DNA of 42,981 nucleotides from Lentisphaeria bacterium (GCA_016287975.1 JAEEXV010000126.1:1-42981); one strand, 5' to 3'; shown: positions 6,346 to 15,436, counted from the first letter of the stretch. Numbers and translations: made by a program. The notes: generated from the letters alone by a model not told the origin.

Positions 6346-9300
6346 GGCTGCGATGGCGGCAGTGCCTTGGGCTGCTCGGCGATTTGGAGCGGGATCGTGA
6401 CGGGTGCAGGGATGGGTGCGGTCACGTGCTTTTCGCGGAGTCGGCAGGCGATGGGGCCGGGGAGGATGGGCTGGCCGTTCTGGAGGAGTCGGATGAGAGG
6501 CATGGGGATCTCGAAGCGGAACTGGAGGATTTCACCGTTGCGCCAGGTGAACGGGATGGGGCGGCCGGGGTGGGGCGGGAGCGGATGCCGCAGGAACGGG
6601 CGGCGGGCGGTGGCGAGTTCCAGGGTGAAGACGCGATCCAGGGTCGTTTCGGCGAGGGAGAGCAGGTGGACGGTGAAGGAGACTGGCGCCTCGCGGCTGG
6701 CGAGGGCGGCGGGCGTCGCCGTAAGATCGAGCAGCGCGGTGGCGTCATTGTAGTAGGCGAGGGGGGGCTGCGCGGCGATTTCGGCGAGGGCGCGCTCCTC
6801 GGCTGACAGCGTGTCGGGGGCGAGTTGGGCAAGGCGCCGCAGGGAGGGCGCGTGCGTGCGGCAGATGCGCAGCGTGGAGCAATAGTGGTCGATGGCCTTT
6901 TGGGGCTGCTGGCGGAGTTCGGCTAGGCGCCCCAGATAGTGGGGCAGGAGGTGGTTCTGGAGCCAGCCAGTTGGGACTTTTCGCCTTGCGAGATCCCGCT
7001 GTTGCTGGAGGAGGGCGGCTTCGGCTGCGGGGAGTTGCTGGCGTGCGGCAGTGTCGCCGTTTTCGGCGAGTTGGATGAGCAGGGCGGCCTTGAGGAAGGC
7101 GTGCTGGAGGGCAGGGAGGGGCTCTGCGGGCGGCGCGAGCGGGGCGAGGATGGCGGCGGCGTCCCGGAGATGCTCCGTCTGCGGCGGGAAGGGCGTGTCG
7201 AAGGCGAGCGGGAGCAGCAGGTGCACGGCGAGCGGGATGCGGCCGCGTTCGATGGCGTGCCGCGCGGCGTCCAGCCGCATTTCGGGGATGATGCCAGGTG
7301 GGAGCAGGGAGCGCGCTTTCCAGCGTTGTTCCCAGGTTTCGGCGCCCTGCTGTCGCCAGAGGCCTTCGATGGCGGCGGCGGTTTCCTGGAGGGCCTGGCG
7401 CTGGGCGTCGCGCCATTGGCGGTGAAAGTCAGGTGAGCGCTGTCCAGTCGTGAGCAGCTGGAGTTGGCATTGCCAGCGGAGATATTCGGCGTGGCGTTCG
7501 GGCGTGGAGCGCCAGAACGCTTCGGGGATGTCGGCGAGGAGGCGGATGGCCTCGGGCAGCCGCAACTGGTGCAGCAGCAGGGCGAGGAGTCTGGGATAGA
7601 GCGGCACACTTTCAGGGAATTCGTGCAGGACGTCCTGCGGATATTCGGCGAGGGTCAGCAACTGCGGCAGGAGTTTTGCCAGTTGCTCTGGCGAATCGAG
7701 GAGCATCTTGCGGTAGGCGTCGATGGCGAGGCGGCGCCACTTTTCCGAATAGCGCCGCCATTCGGGGTCGGTGGTGATGGGGGCGGCGAGCCAGGCCTGG
7801 AGGGCCGCGTCGGCGGCCTGTTGCTGGATGGAGCGCAGGGTCGGGGCGAGGGCGAGGGCACGGGCGTAGAGGTCGAGGCATTGCTGGATGGCTTCGCGCT
7901 GGACGGGCTGGGTGGAGAGGACGGCGCGGGTCTGGGCGCGTGCGAGGCTGCGCCAGGAGATCGCGTCGGCGGGGCGGTGACATACGACTTCGCGTCGGAG
8001 GGCGAGGGATTCGGCGCGGCAAGCGTCGGCTTGGGCTTGGTCGGTGAGGCTGCCGGCGTAGCGGGTGAGGGCGCGTGCGCGGCATTCGCGGACATCGTTG
8101 GATGCGGGCAGGCGTCGCGCGGCGGTATCGGCGAGCGCCTTGAGCGCGGAGGGCTGGACGGCGCTTTGGCCTTGGGGGTGGTATCCAGGTTGAAGGGCCT
8201 GTGCGAGCGTGCTATGGGTGATTTCGCCGCGCAGCCAAAGGATGGCGCAAGGAAGGAGGAGGGCGGCGAGGACGGCGAGGAGGATGGACGCGCGGCGTTC
8301 GGCGCGGTGGGCCGTAGTGTGGGCGGTGGTGTCGTCTGGTGTGCCGCAGGCGAAGAGGATGGCGAGCCAGGCGGTGAGGGTGAATGCGACGGGGAAGGCC
8401 TGGAGGTTGAAGTCGAAGGATTCATGGAGAATGCTGCCGAGGAGGGCGATGGCGGCGGCGATGCCGGTCCATCGCCGAAGGGGGCTGTCGTGGTTCCAGA
8501 TGCGTCGGAGTGCGGGGATGGCGCATGCGAAGAAGAGCGCAAACAAAGCGATGCTGGCGGGGATGCCGAGTTCGGCGACGAGTTCGAGCCAGTCGTTGTG
8601 GGCGTGGTCGATGAGTCCCTGCTTGAGGCTGGGGTGGGCGTAGGGCTGGATGGCGTCCGTATATGCGCCGGAGCCGACGCCAGCCAGGGGATAGGCTCGG
8701 ATAAGGTGGAGGGTGGAGCGCCAGACGACGGCGCGGGTGTCGGAGTCGATGGAGTCCTGCTTGAGGAGGGTGTCGAAGCGGGTGGAGAGCAGTTGCAGGG
8801 CGAATGGGAGGGCGAATGCGAGGGCGGCGCCGGTGATGATGAGGGCGGCGAGGAACTGGCGGTGCCGGTGGGGATGGTGGTGGTCGTGGTGGCGTCGTCC
8901 GAACCAGCATAGAAGGAGGAGTGCGAGGTTGAGGACACAGGCGAGGAAGGCGCCGCGCGAAAGGGAGAGGATGACGCCGGCAATGAGCAGGAACAGGATG
9001 AGGAACAGCATCATCATGCGACCGCTGTGGGCGTGGTGCAGGGGGACGAGGTTGCTGGCGACGACAGTGCGTCGCAATTGGTCGGAATGGCGGTGGAGTT
9101 CGGCAAAGATCAGGGCGGCGGTGGAGCAGACGCCGAGGTTCAGCAGGAATCCGAAGTGGTTTCGGTTGAGGAAGGCGCCCGTGACGACGCCGGAGTTGAA
9201 CGCATGTCCAGGCGGGAGCAGGAAGACCTGGACGATGCCGAGGATGGCGTTGCCCAGGGCGGCCAGGGTGATGGCCCAGAGGACGAAACGGATGTGGACG

Positions 9301-9767
9301 GAATGGCGGCAGTTGTCGCGCAGCAGAAGATAGATTCCGAATGCGAGTAGCAGTGCGAGGAGGTTTTCCCAGGTGCCTTCGGGACGGAGGGTGAGGCGCG
9401 CGGGGATCTGCACCGTGCGCCAGCACTCCCAGGCGTGTGGTGAGAGTATTCGGACTATCGCGCCGGTCGGGAATAGTTGCACGATGAGGAGGAGTGCGGG
9501 GATCAGGAAAAGCAGATAATCCCAGTGCCAGGAGAATCTGGCCACGGGTGGGGTTTGGTGTCGACCTTCTCCGCCGAACCACCACCGGCAGAGGCAGCGG
9601 CCGATAAAGGTTAGCGTCCATGCGATTGCGGCGGCTGGCAGCCACCAATAGTCCCCGCCGTTATAGCAGACGGGGAGGATGCTGAGCAGCAGGATGCAGA
9701 GGACAGCCGTGAGGAGGCCGACACGGCGCATGGTCCAGCGACAGGGATCGGAGGAGAAGAAGTCCAC
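6342..9767 (-). CDS. Wzy/WaaL-type O-antigen polymerase/ligase with long TPR-like tail
   Basis: Large (up to 1,141 residues) membrane protein. The N-terminal roughly 480 residues hold about a dozen hydrophobic helices and the Wzy_C signature: RAYPLAGVGSGAYTDAI followed by the loop HAHNDWLELVAELGIP, typical of O-antigen ligases and polymerases acting on lipid-linked glycans at the periplasmic face. The remaining roughly 600 residues are soluble, helical and alanine/leucine-rich with TPR-like character, ending in a beta-rich stretch. Family members are usually 400-800 residues. The longest frame begins with GTG at 9767; ATG at 9731 is an in-frame alternative, and neither has a clear SD. It lies between the tyrosine kinase gene (98 nt gap) and the WecA-like gene (4-nt overlap). 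Polymerase versus ligase cannot be decided from sequence. Confidence 0.85.
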   Translation of the reverse strand: MDFFSSDPCRWTMRRVGLLTAVLCILLLSILPVCYNGGDYWWLPAAAIAWTLTFIGRCLCRWWFGGEGRHQTPPVARFSWHWDYLLFLIPALLLIVQLFPTGAIVRILSPHAWECWRTVQIPARLTLRPEGTWENLLALLLAFGIYLLLRDNCRHSVHIRFVLWAITLAALGNAILGIVQVFLLPPGHAFNSGVVTGAFLNRNHFGFLLNLGVCSTAALIFAELHRHSDQLRRTVVASNLVPLHHAHSGRMMMLFLILFLLIAGVILSLSRGAFLACVLNLALLLLCWFGRRHHDHHHPHRHRQFLAALIITGAALAFALPFALQLLSTRFDTLLKQDSIDSDTRAVVWRSTLHLIRAYPLAGVGSGAYTDAIQPYAHPSLKQGLIDHAHNDWLELVAELGIPASIALFALFFACAIPALRRIWNHDSPLRRWTGIAAAIALLGSILHESFDFNLQAFPVAFTLTAWLAILFACGTPDDTTAHTTAHRAERRASILLAVLAALLLPCAILWLRGEITHSTLAQALQPGYHPQGQSAVQPSALKALADTAARRLPASNDVRECRARALTRYAGSLTDQAQADACRAESLALRREVVCHRPADAISWRSLARAQTRAVLSTQPVQREAIQQCLDLYARALALAPTLRSIQQQAADAALQAWLAAPITTDPEWRRYSEKWRRLAIDAYRKMLLDSPEQLAKLLPQLLTLAEYPQDVLHEFPESVPLYPRLLALLLHQLRLPEAIRLLADIPEAFWRSTPERHAEYLRWQCQLQLLTTGQRSPDFHRQWRDAQRQALQETAAAIEGLWRQQGAETWEQRWKARSLLPPGIIPEMRLDAARHAIERGRIPLAVHLLLPLAFDTPFPPQTEHLRDAAAILAPLAPPAEPLPALQHAFLKAALLIQLAENGDTAARQQLPAAEAALLQQQRDLARRKVPTGWLQNHLLPHYLGRLAELRQQPQKAIDHYCSTLRICRTHAPSLRRLAQLAPDTLSAEERALAEIAAQPPLAYYNDATALLDLTATPAALASREAPVSFTVHLLSLAETTLDRVFTLELATARRPFLRHPLPPHPGRPIPFTWRNGEILQFRFEIPMPLIRLLQNGQPILPGPIACRLREKHVTAPIPAPVTIPLQIAEQPKALPPSQP

Positions 9768-9777
9768 AGGTAGAAAT

Positions 9778-9797
9778 GCCCGCTATTGCAAGCGGGC
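9778..9797 (-). other. Hairpin just upstream of polymerase gene
   Basis: GCCCGCT (9778-9784) and AGCGGGC (9791-9797) form a perfect 7-bp stem with a 6-nt loop, about 10 nt ahead of the GTG start of the Wzy-type gene and after the kinase stop. On the minus strand it is followed by ATTTCT, too few T residues for a strong terminator. It could be a weak attenuator, a processing site, or an mRNA structure affecting translation start. Confidence 0.5.
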
Positions 9798-9865
9798 GTG
9801 TAGGCGGTGGCGCGAGCCTGCGTGAAGACGGGGACCGTGGATGGCCCGAGCAGGACGCGGGTGGG

Positions 9866-12163
9866 TCAGGATTTTTCGCTCTTGTCGGGGGCGTTGGCGT
9901 CGTCCTTGGGCTTGGCGCGGTGGCCGTAGCCATAGCCGTATCCGTAGCCGTATTTCTTTCCGTATTTGTGGCCGTATTTGCCGTAACCGTAACCGTAACC
10001 GTAGCCGTATCCGTAGTGGCCATAGTGGCCGTAGGAGTTCTGGGGGAGGTTGGCGCAGTTGGCGATGAGGCCTGCAGGGGTGATGTTGACCTGGCGCAGG
10101 TGTTCGGCGAGGTGCTGGATCGTGCCCTTGCTGGTGACGAAGAGGCGCGTGACAAGCAGGATCGGGATTTTTTCGCGGGCGATGAGGAATGCGTCGGAGA
10201 CGGCGAGGAGCGGGGAGGTGTCGATGATGACGATGTCATACGAGGATTGCGCCTCTTCGAGCATTTCACGCAGGTGGCCGGCGGAGAGCAGTTCGTTGGG
10301 ATTCGGCGGGGTGGGTCCTGTGGTCACGACATCCAGGTTCATGGAGTCGATATGGAGGACGACATCCTTGATGTGGCAGTCGCCGATGAGGACATTGGAG
10401 GCGCCCTTCTTGAGGGAGTCCTTGGGCAGGGCCTGGCGGAGCACCTGGTTGACGTCGGGCTTTCGCAGATCCAGGTCGATGAGGAGGACGCGCCGGTTTT
10501 CGAGGGCGTAGGAGCGTGCGAGGTTGGTGGCGGTGAAGGTCTTGCCTTCGCCTGGTTCGGCGCTGGTGATGGCGAGAATCTTGCTGTTGCGGGTGGCGAG
10601 GGAGAGGTTCAGGCTGGTGCGGATGTTCCGGAATGCCTCCTCCAGGGCGGCGCGCTCCGAATCGAGTTCCTTCTGGGTGATTTCGCCGTCGTGCTTCTTG
10701 TCCTTGTCCTTGTCCTTGTCCGCCTCGGTGTTGTGGGGGACATTGCCGAAGACGGGGAGGCGTCCGCCGAAGAACTGGTTGACGAACTGTGGGTCGGCGA
10801 CCTTGTCATTGAGAGAGAGCGTGGTGAAGGAGATGGCGGCGGCGAGGGCGAGGGCGAGGATCAAGGCTGTGGCGAGGGTCCGCATTGGCACGGGGAAATA
10901 GGGCGCACCAGCAGGGGATGCGGAATTGTTGATGAAAATGGAGTAGTTGTCGAGTTTGTTGGTGGCTTCAGTGATTTCGATCTCGTTCATGCGCCCGACG
11001 AGCATCTGCATTGTCTTGGCGAGGGTGGCGACGGCGGCATCGAGCCGCTTGTATTCGCCGCCGAGCCGATCCAGTTCATGGAGACGGCTGCTGATGTCCT
11101 TCTGGCGGCTCTGGAGCTGCTGCTTGTGCTTTTTGAGTAGTTCCAGGCGCAGGTTGAATCCCATGAGGCAGACCTCGATTTCCTGCTCTTCGGCCTTTTC
11201 GATCATGTGTTTGACAGCTTCGTGTGTCTGGATGGCGGAGTGGCCTTCGCCGTATTGCCCCTTGAGGCCGGGCAGGTTCATTTCGTGGGAGAGCAAGAGC
11301 CGTTGGAGATGATTGAGGTTATTGGAGATTCCACCCGCATCGGAATCACCGCCCGCGCTGCGGTGGCCGGCGAGGAGATACGGGAGCATGATGACGGCTT
11401 TTTCGCGGTGGTTGGCGATGTCGGCGAGGAGGGCGTTGATTTCGGCCTCCTGGATTTCTTCGGCGAGGAGTTGGTTGCCGATGGAGTTGAGTTGCTCGGT
11501 GAGTTGGGCGTAGTTGGAGTTGAAGTCGTAGATCCCGTGCTGGCTTTTGAAGTCGCGGAGTTTCTGCACGGCGGCCTCGTGTTCGCCAGTGAGTTTGTCG
11601 AGTTGGGAGCGGAGCAGGTCGACGCCAGTGGAGGAGATGCTGCGCTTGCGGGATGAGATGCTTTCGATATAGGTTTCGGCGATGGCGTTGGCGACCTTGG
11701 CGGCGAGTTTATTGTCCTTGGAACTGACGATGATGTCGACAAGTGTCGTACCGGGGACGATGCGCACGGACGGCGCGGAGACGATGGCGCGCTGGTCGGG
11801 GGTCAGCCCCAGTTTGGTGAAGGCTCCCTGGCGGATCTGCGGGCTCTTCAGGACGAGCAGTTGGGTGTTGAGGAAGGTGGCGCCCTGGTTCATGGGGTCG
11901 GCGACCCCTTCCATGCGGATGACGTGTGCCTGGTTGGTGCTGATGTGGATCTGGCACGTCGACCGGAAGAGTGGCGTGGCGCTCTTGAGGTAGATGAGCG
12001 CCGCGATGAAGAAGAGCACGACGGAGACGACGTAGACCCATCGGAACGGGTAGACGTAGGTCCAGAAGGCCTTCAGGGCGTTTTCCAGGAGGTTCTGCTG
12101 GGGGACGACGGCGGCGGGGAGGCCGTTGTCGTTTTCATTGGGTGCGGTGATGGTTGCGGGCAT
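9866..12163 (-). CDS. Wzc-like polysaccharide co-polymerase / tyrosine autokinase
   Basis: A 765-residue inner-membrane protein controlling exopolysaccharide chain length and export. Order: Wzz-type first membrane helix (about 35-60), periplasmic region with long coiled coil and GNVR-type segment (about 150-400), second helix (TLATALILALALAAAISF, about 430-450), and a cytoplasmic BY-kinase domain with Walker A AEPGEGKTFTATNLA (about 530-545), Walker A' LLIDLDLRKP (about 560) and Walker B IVIIDTSP (about 648). The last 50 residues form an extreme Tyr-Gly tail with 15 tyrosines, the usual site of autophosphorylation but longer than the common cluster of about 5-8. It follows the SLBB export gene by 20 nt. 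No good SD precedes the ATG. Confidence 0.93.
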   Translation of the reverse strand: MPATITAPNENDNGLPAAVVPQQNLLENALKAFWTYVYPFRWVYVVSVVLFFIAALIYLKSATPLFRSTCQIHISTNQAHVIRMEGVADPMNQGATFLNTQLLVLKSPQIRQGAFTKLGLTPDQRAIVSAPSVRIVPGTTLVDIIVSSKDNKLAAKVANAIAETYIESISSRKRSISSTGVDLLRSQLDKLTGEHEAAVQKLRDFKSQHGIYDFNSNYAQLTEQLNSIGNQLLAEEIQEAEINALLADIANHREKAVIMLPYLLAGHRSAGGDSDAGGISNNLNHLQRLLLSHEMNLPGLKGQYGEGHSAIQTHEAVKHMIEKAEEQEIEVCLMGFNLRLELLKKHKQQLQSRQKDISSRLHELDRLGGEYKRLDAAVATLAKTMQMLVGRMNEIEITEATNKLDNYSIFINNSASPAGAPYFPVPMRTLATALILALALAAAISFTTLSLNDKVADPQFVNQFFGGRLPVFGNVPHNTEADKDKDKDKKHDGEITQKELDSERAALEEAFRNIRTSLNLSLATRNSKILAITSAEPGEGKTFTATNLARSYALENRRVLLIDLDLRKPDVNQVLRQALPKDSLKKGASNVLIGDCHIKDVVLHIDSMNLDVVTTGPTPPNPNELLSAGHLREMLEEAQSSYDIVIIDTSPLLAVSDAFLIAREKIPILLVTRLFVTSKGTIQHLAEHLRQVNITPAGLIANCANLPQNSYGHYGHYGYGYGYGYGYGKYGHKYGKKYGYGYGYGYGHRAKPKDDANAPDKSEKS
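9922..10034 (-). repeat. Hexanucleotide repeats encoding Tyr-Gly tail
   Basis: Within the kinase gene, a run of six-base units (TAC/TAT followed by GGN, read on the minus strand) encodes two blocks of Tyr-Gly repeats separated by lysine- and histidine-containing links. There are 15 tyrosine codons in about 113 bp. Because the unit is six bases, slippage would add or remove Tyr-Gly pairs without shifting the frame, so tail length could vary between strains. Confidence 0.8.
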
Positions 12164-12183
12164 GGGAGGCGCGGAGTTGCGGT

Positions 12184-14118
12184 TTACCAGAACGATTCCG
12201 GGATGAAGACGATGTCGCCGTAGCGCAGGGGCAGGTCCTTGTCGAGGTTGCCCGCCTTGTCATAGAGTTTACGGATGTCGGCCTTGATGCGCTCGGTGCC
12301 GCGGATGATGACGACGCCGCTCTTGCTGGCGGTGGCAGTGAAGCCGCCGCAGAGGGCGATGGCCTGGCTGACGGTGATCTTGGCGCCTGGCGGCAGAGTC
12401 AGGCCTTGCGGGCGTGCGACCTGTCCGACGACATAGATTTTCTTGGCCGCAGTGGCGAAGATCTGGTCTCCGGGCTGGATGACGAGGTCGTTTTCATAGT
12501 CGCCTGGGCGGGTGCTGTCGAGGGAGCCGATGAGGCTGACGCGGGTACCGTCGGGGTTGGTCCGCACGACGGTGATGTTTCCCTGGTCGGCACCCATGGC
12601 GAGGCCGCCGATGCGCAGCAGGAGTTCGGAGAGACGCGGAAGGCGGTTGGCGTCGACGATGAGGCTGGTGGGGTTCTTGACTGCGCCGGTGATGGTGACT
12701 GGGAGGGCGGTGGCGACGAAGACGTGGTCTCCAGGATGGATGACGGGGTCGTGTTCGTAGACGCCAGGGGCGATGTTCTTGAGGGAGGCGGTGAAGGTGA
12801 GACGCCTGCCGTTGGCTTGCGCGCGCGCGACATGGATTTGGTTGCAGGCAGCGTTTGCGGTCATGCCGCCGATGCGCATGATGAGTTCGGAGAGTTTTGG
12901 GGGGTGGACGGGGTCGACGGAAAGGATGCTGGGGTTCTTGACGGCGCCGGTAATGGTGACGAGGTGGGCCGCGCCGACGAAGATCTGGTCTCCAGGCCGG
13001 AGGACGGGGTCGTTTTCAAAGACGCCGGGTTCGGGGCTGCGGAGGGATGCCTTGAGGGTGGTGCGCTTGCCGTCGGGGCTGCGGCGGACGATGAGGATGT
13101 CGGCGGGGTTGGCGGCGTCGGCGAGGCCGCCATGCTGCGCGATGGCTTCGGAGAGGCGCGGGAGGAGATTGACGTCGAGGTGGATGGAAGTCGGGGTCTT
13201 GACGGCGCCGGAGATGGTGGCGGGCGGCGCGTTGGCGATGAAGATCTGGTCGCCTGGGGCGACCTGGAGGTCTTTTTCATAGATGCCCGGTGCGGTGCTG
13301 AGGAGGGAGGCATGGAGGATGGCGCGTTTGCCCTGGTCATCCTGGCGCACGATGGTGATATTGCCTGGGTCGGCGGAGTCGGTGAGGCCGCCTGCGAGCA
13401 CCAGCATTTCGGAGAGCATGGGCGGACGCTTGGTATTGATGTTGCGGGTGACGGGGTTGCGGACGGCGCCTGATATGGCGACGGCAGGGGCGCGGGGCAC
13501 GAGCAGCGTGTCCTCGGGGAGCATGACGAAGTTGTCGGAGGCGCTGGAGGCCAGCCCGACGAGGGCGGAGACGTCGACGGGGATGCGCTTGAGGCGGGTT
13601 CCGGTGCGGTCTCGGCGCAGGACGGTGACTTTGGTGAGGTCGGCGCTGTCGTTGAAGCCGCCGGCGGCGCTGATGGCCTGGAGGGCGGTCATGCGGCCAT
13701 AGGCGGGCAGGGAGATGGACATGCTGCCGGATTTGAATTCGCCGAGGAGATAGATGGCGCGTGGGCCCCAGGATTCGACGAAGATGTCGACATGGGGGTT
13801 GGCGACCTGGTTGCTGAGGCGTCGGGTGAGTTCGGCGGCCACTTCGCGCGGGCTCAGCCCTGCGGCGTCGATGATGCCGCAGAGCGGGAAAGTGAATTTG
13901 CCGTCCTCCTCGATTCGGACGCGTTTGTTGAATTCTGAGGTGCGGAATACGTTGATCTGGAGCACGTCGCCAGGCCGCAATGCGGAGGCCTGCCAGGTTT
14001 CCGCGACCTCCAGGGGCTCGGCGACCTTTTCGGTGGCGGTCGGCTCGGCCGCGCCGAGCATGCAGACGAGGAGAAACAGCGTGGTTAGGAACGGCTTCAT
14101 GTTCTGGGGCGTGGCCAT
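12184..14118 (-). CDS. Wza-like polysaccharide export protein with six SLBB repeats
   Basis: Periplasmic/outer-membrane export channel protein of the Wza family, about 644 residues. After a signal peptide (MKPFLTTLFLLVCMLGAAEP) comes the polysaccharide-export domain beginning with LRPGDVLQINVFRT. Six SLBB-type units follow, each starting with a strand such as IYLLGEFKSG, VAISGAVRNP, ATISGAVKTP, VTITGAVKNP (twice) and IYVVGQVARP, and each ending in a PGDQIF-like turn. The C-terminus DIVFIPESFW is typical. Classical Wza has two such units. The longest frame starts with TTG at 14124; ATG at 14118 or 14100 is more likely, the latter beginning the signal peptide. The start lies directly after a terminator-like hairpin. 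It is followed 20 nt later by the tyrosine kinase. Confidence 0.9.
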   Translation of the reverse strand: MATPQNMKPFLTTLFLLVCMLGAAEPTATEKVAEPLEVAETWQASALRPGDVLQINVFRTSEFNKRVRIEEDGKFTFPLCGIIDAAGLSPREVAAELTRRLSNQVANPHVDIFVESWGPRAIYLLGEFKSGSMSISLPAYGRMTALQAISAAGGFNDSADLTKVTVLRRDRTGTRLKRIPVDVSALVGLASSASDNFVMLPEDTLLVPRAPAVAISGAVRNPVTRNINTKRPPMLSEMLVLAGGLTDSADPGNITIVRQDDQGKRAILHASLLSTAPGIYEKDLQVAPGDQIFIANAPPATISGAVKTPTSIHLDVNLLPRLSEAIAQHGGLADAANPADILIVRRSPDGKRTTLKASLRSPEPGVFENDPVLRPGDQIFVGAAHLVTITGAVKNPSILSVDPVHPPKLSELIMRIGGMTANAACNQIHVARAQANGRRLTFTASLKNIAPGVYEHDPVIHPGDHVFVATALPVTITGAVKNPTSLIVDANRLPRLSELLLRIGGLAMGADQGNITVVRTNPDGTRVSLIGSLDSTRPGDYENDLVIQPGDQIFATAAKKIYVVGQVARPQGLTLPPGAKITVSQAIALCGGFTATASKSGVVIIRGTERIKADIRKLYDKAGNLDKDLPLRYGDIVFIPESFW

Positions 14119-14126
14119 TGACAATG

Positions 14127-14163
14127 AAAAACCCCGTGGAAGGCCGGCAGCCTGTCACGGGGT
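14127..14163 (-). terminator. Terminator/attenuator before SLBB export gene
   Basis: ACCCCGTG (14131-14138) pairs with CACGGGGT (14156-14163), with an inner AGGC/GCCT stem (14141-14144 with 14150-14153). On the minus strand the stem is followed by TTTTT. It lies about 44 nt after the beta-barrel stop and only about 9 nt before the earliest ATG of the SLBB gene, so it is either the end of the barrel transcript or an attenuator controlling the export genes. Confidence 0.8.
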
Positions 14164-14206
14164 ATGAGGCGGAGACAACTAGTTCACGACGGGAACTGCT
14201 GGCGGA

Positions 14207-15436
14207 TTAGTATTTCCAAGTCGCGCCGACGCGGAGTTCGTTTTCGACGAAGTTCTTGTCGTCATTGTGCTTGAAGCGGTTGTGCTCAATGTTGTAGCCC
14301 GCGTAGAAGTTCCAGTGCGCATTGAAGTTGTAGCGCAGCAGGAAGTCGAGCATGAATTCGTAGAAGTCGTCATTGGTGGTGCGCTCGTCGTGGTAGGCGG
14401 CCATGAAGCCGGGGATGAAGTCAAGTTTGCCAGTGACGTTCCAGGTGGCGGTGAGGGCGCTGCGATAGGTCACGCGGATGCCGTGGGCGTCGGTGGCGAA
14501 GGAATCGTTGGCGTCGCGGGAGAGGCGGAGGCGGAAGGCGAGGTCCTCGAAGGCCTGGTAGATTGCGCCGACGGTAACGTAGTTGTGCCAGTCGTCGCTG
14601 TCCTTGCTCTTGCTGGAGAGGGAACCGTCCTTGTAGTCGAGTTTGGTGAGGCCGGCCTCGGCGAAGAGGCGGCTGCGGTCGCTGGCGGCGTAGTTGCCGT
14701 AGATGCCGACCTTGTATTTGTTGTAGTTGGCGTGGCCGTCGTCGCTGCTGTGGTTGTAGGAGCGGCGTTCGGCGCCGAAGGTCAAGCCGATCTTGGTCTT
14801 CGGGGAGTAGTTGTAGTAGGGAGCGGCCACGACGCCGTAGTTCTGGTAGTTGAACTCCTTGAAGTCGGACTTGGAGTAGTGGACGTTGTCGTAGTCGAAG
14901 GTGACGACGAGGCCGCTCTTGCCGGTGAACTCGCGCTGGAGGGCGAGTTTCACGGAGTTACGGGCGACCATGGTGGTGGTGGTGTCGCTGGCGTCGACTT
15001 CCTCGGTGCGGTAGCTGCTGTGGAAGGAGAGCATGGCGCCGATGCGGTCGAAGTCAAAGCTGCCGAGAGCGATAGGGGCGAAGCTGTAGGAGAAGCCCTT
15101 GCCGTCATCATTCTTGCGCTTGTGGAAGTAGTGCTCGTAGGAGACGCCGCCTTCGATACCGTAGGTGAACTTGTCGATGGTGCGGGTGATGCTGCCCTTG
15201 GCGGAGGTGTTGGAGATGAAGGAGCCGGAGCGGTCGGAGCGGCGGTCTTCGTCGATGTTGTCGTTGTAGCGGATCTCCTGGGAGAGAGTCAGGCTGACGT
15301 CATTGGGGATGAACCTCAAGGAGCGATCGAGGTAGGTCTCGAGGGTGCTTTCATCAGCGCGGAGGCCGGCGGCGAGACCGGCGAGCACCAACAGTGCCGC
15401 AGAGAATCTGGTGATGGATTTCATGTGTGTGTTCAT
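14207..15436 (-). CDS. Outer-membrane beta-barrel protein of exopolysaccharide locus
   Basis: A 409-residue predicted outer-membrane protein. A signal peptide (MKSITRFSAALLVLAGLAAG) ends around ADES. The rest is alternating amphipathic strands with many aromatic girdle residues (for example YGIEGGVSYEHYF, LVVTFDYDNVHYSK, NFYAGYNIEHNRF), and the last residues VGATWKY end in an aromatic, as in BAM-inserted barrels. It resembles the BBP2-type barrels found beside Wza/Wzc genes, which may form the outer-membrane exit for polysaccharide. Start: ATG 15436 (MNTHMKSI) or ATG 15424 (MKSI), without a clear SD. It lies 92 nt after the small secreted protein gene and is followed by a terminator. Function is inferred from fold and position. 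Confidence 0.8.
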   Translation of the reverse strand: MNTHMKSITRFSAALLVLAGLAAGLRADESTLETYLDRSLRFIPNDVSLTLSQEIRYNDNIDEDRRSDRSGSFISNTSAKGSITRTIDKFTYGIEGGVSYEHYFHKRKNDDGKGFSYSFAPIALGSFDFDRIGAMLSFHSSYRTEEVDASDTTTTMVARNSVKLALQREFTGKSGLVVTFDYDNVHYSKSDFKEFNYQNYGVVAAPYYNYSPKTKIGLTFGAERRSYNHSSDDGHANYNKYKVGIYGNYAASDRSRLFAEAGLTKLDYKDGSLSSKSKDSDDWHNYVTVGAIYQAFEDLAFRLRLSRDANDSFATDAHGIRVTYRSALTATWNVTGKLDFIPGFMAAYHDERTTNDDFYEFMLDFLLRYNFNAHWNFYAGYNIEHNRFKHNDDKNFVENELRVGATWKY

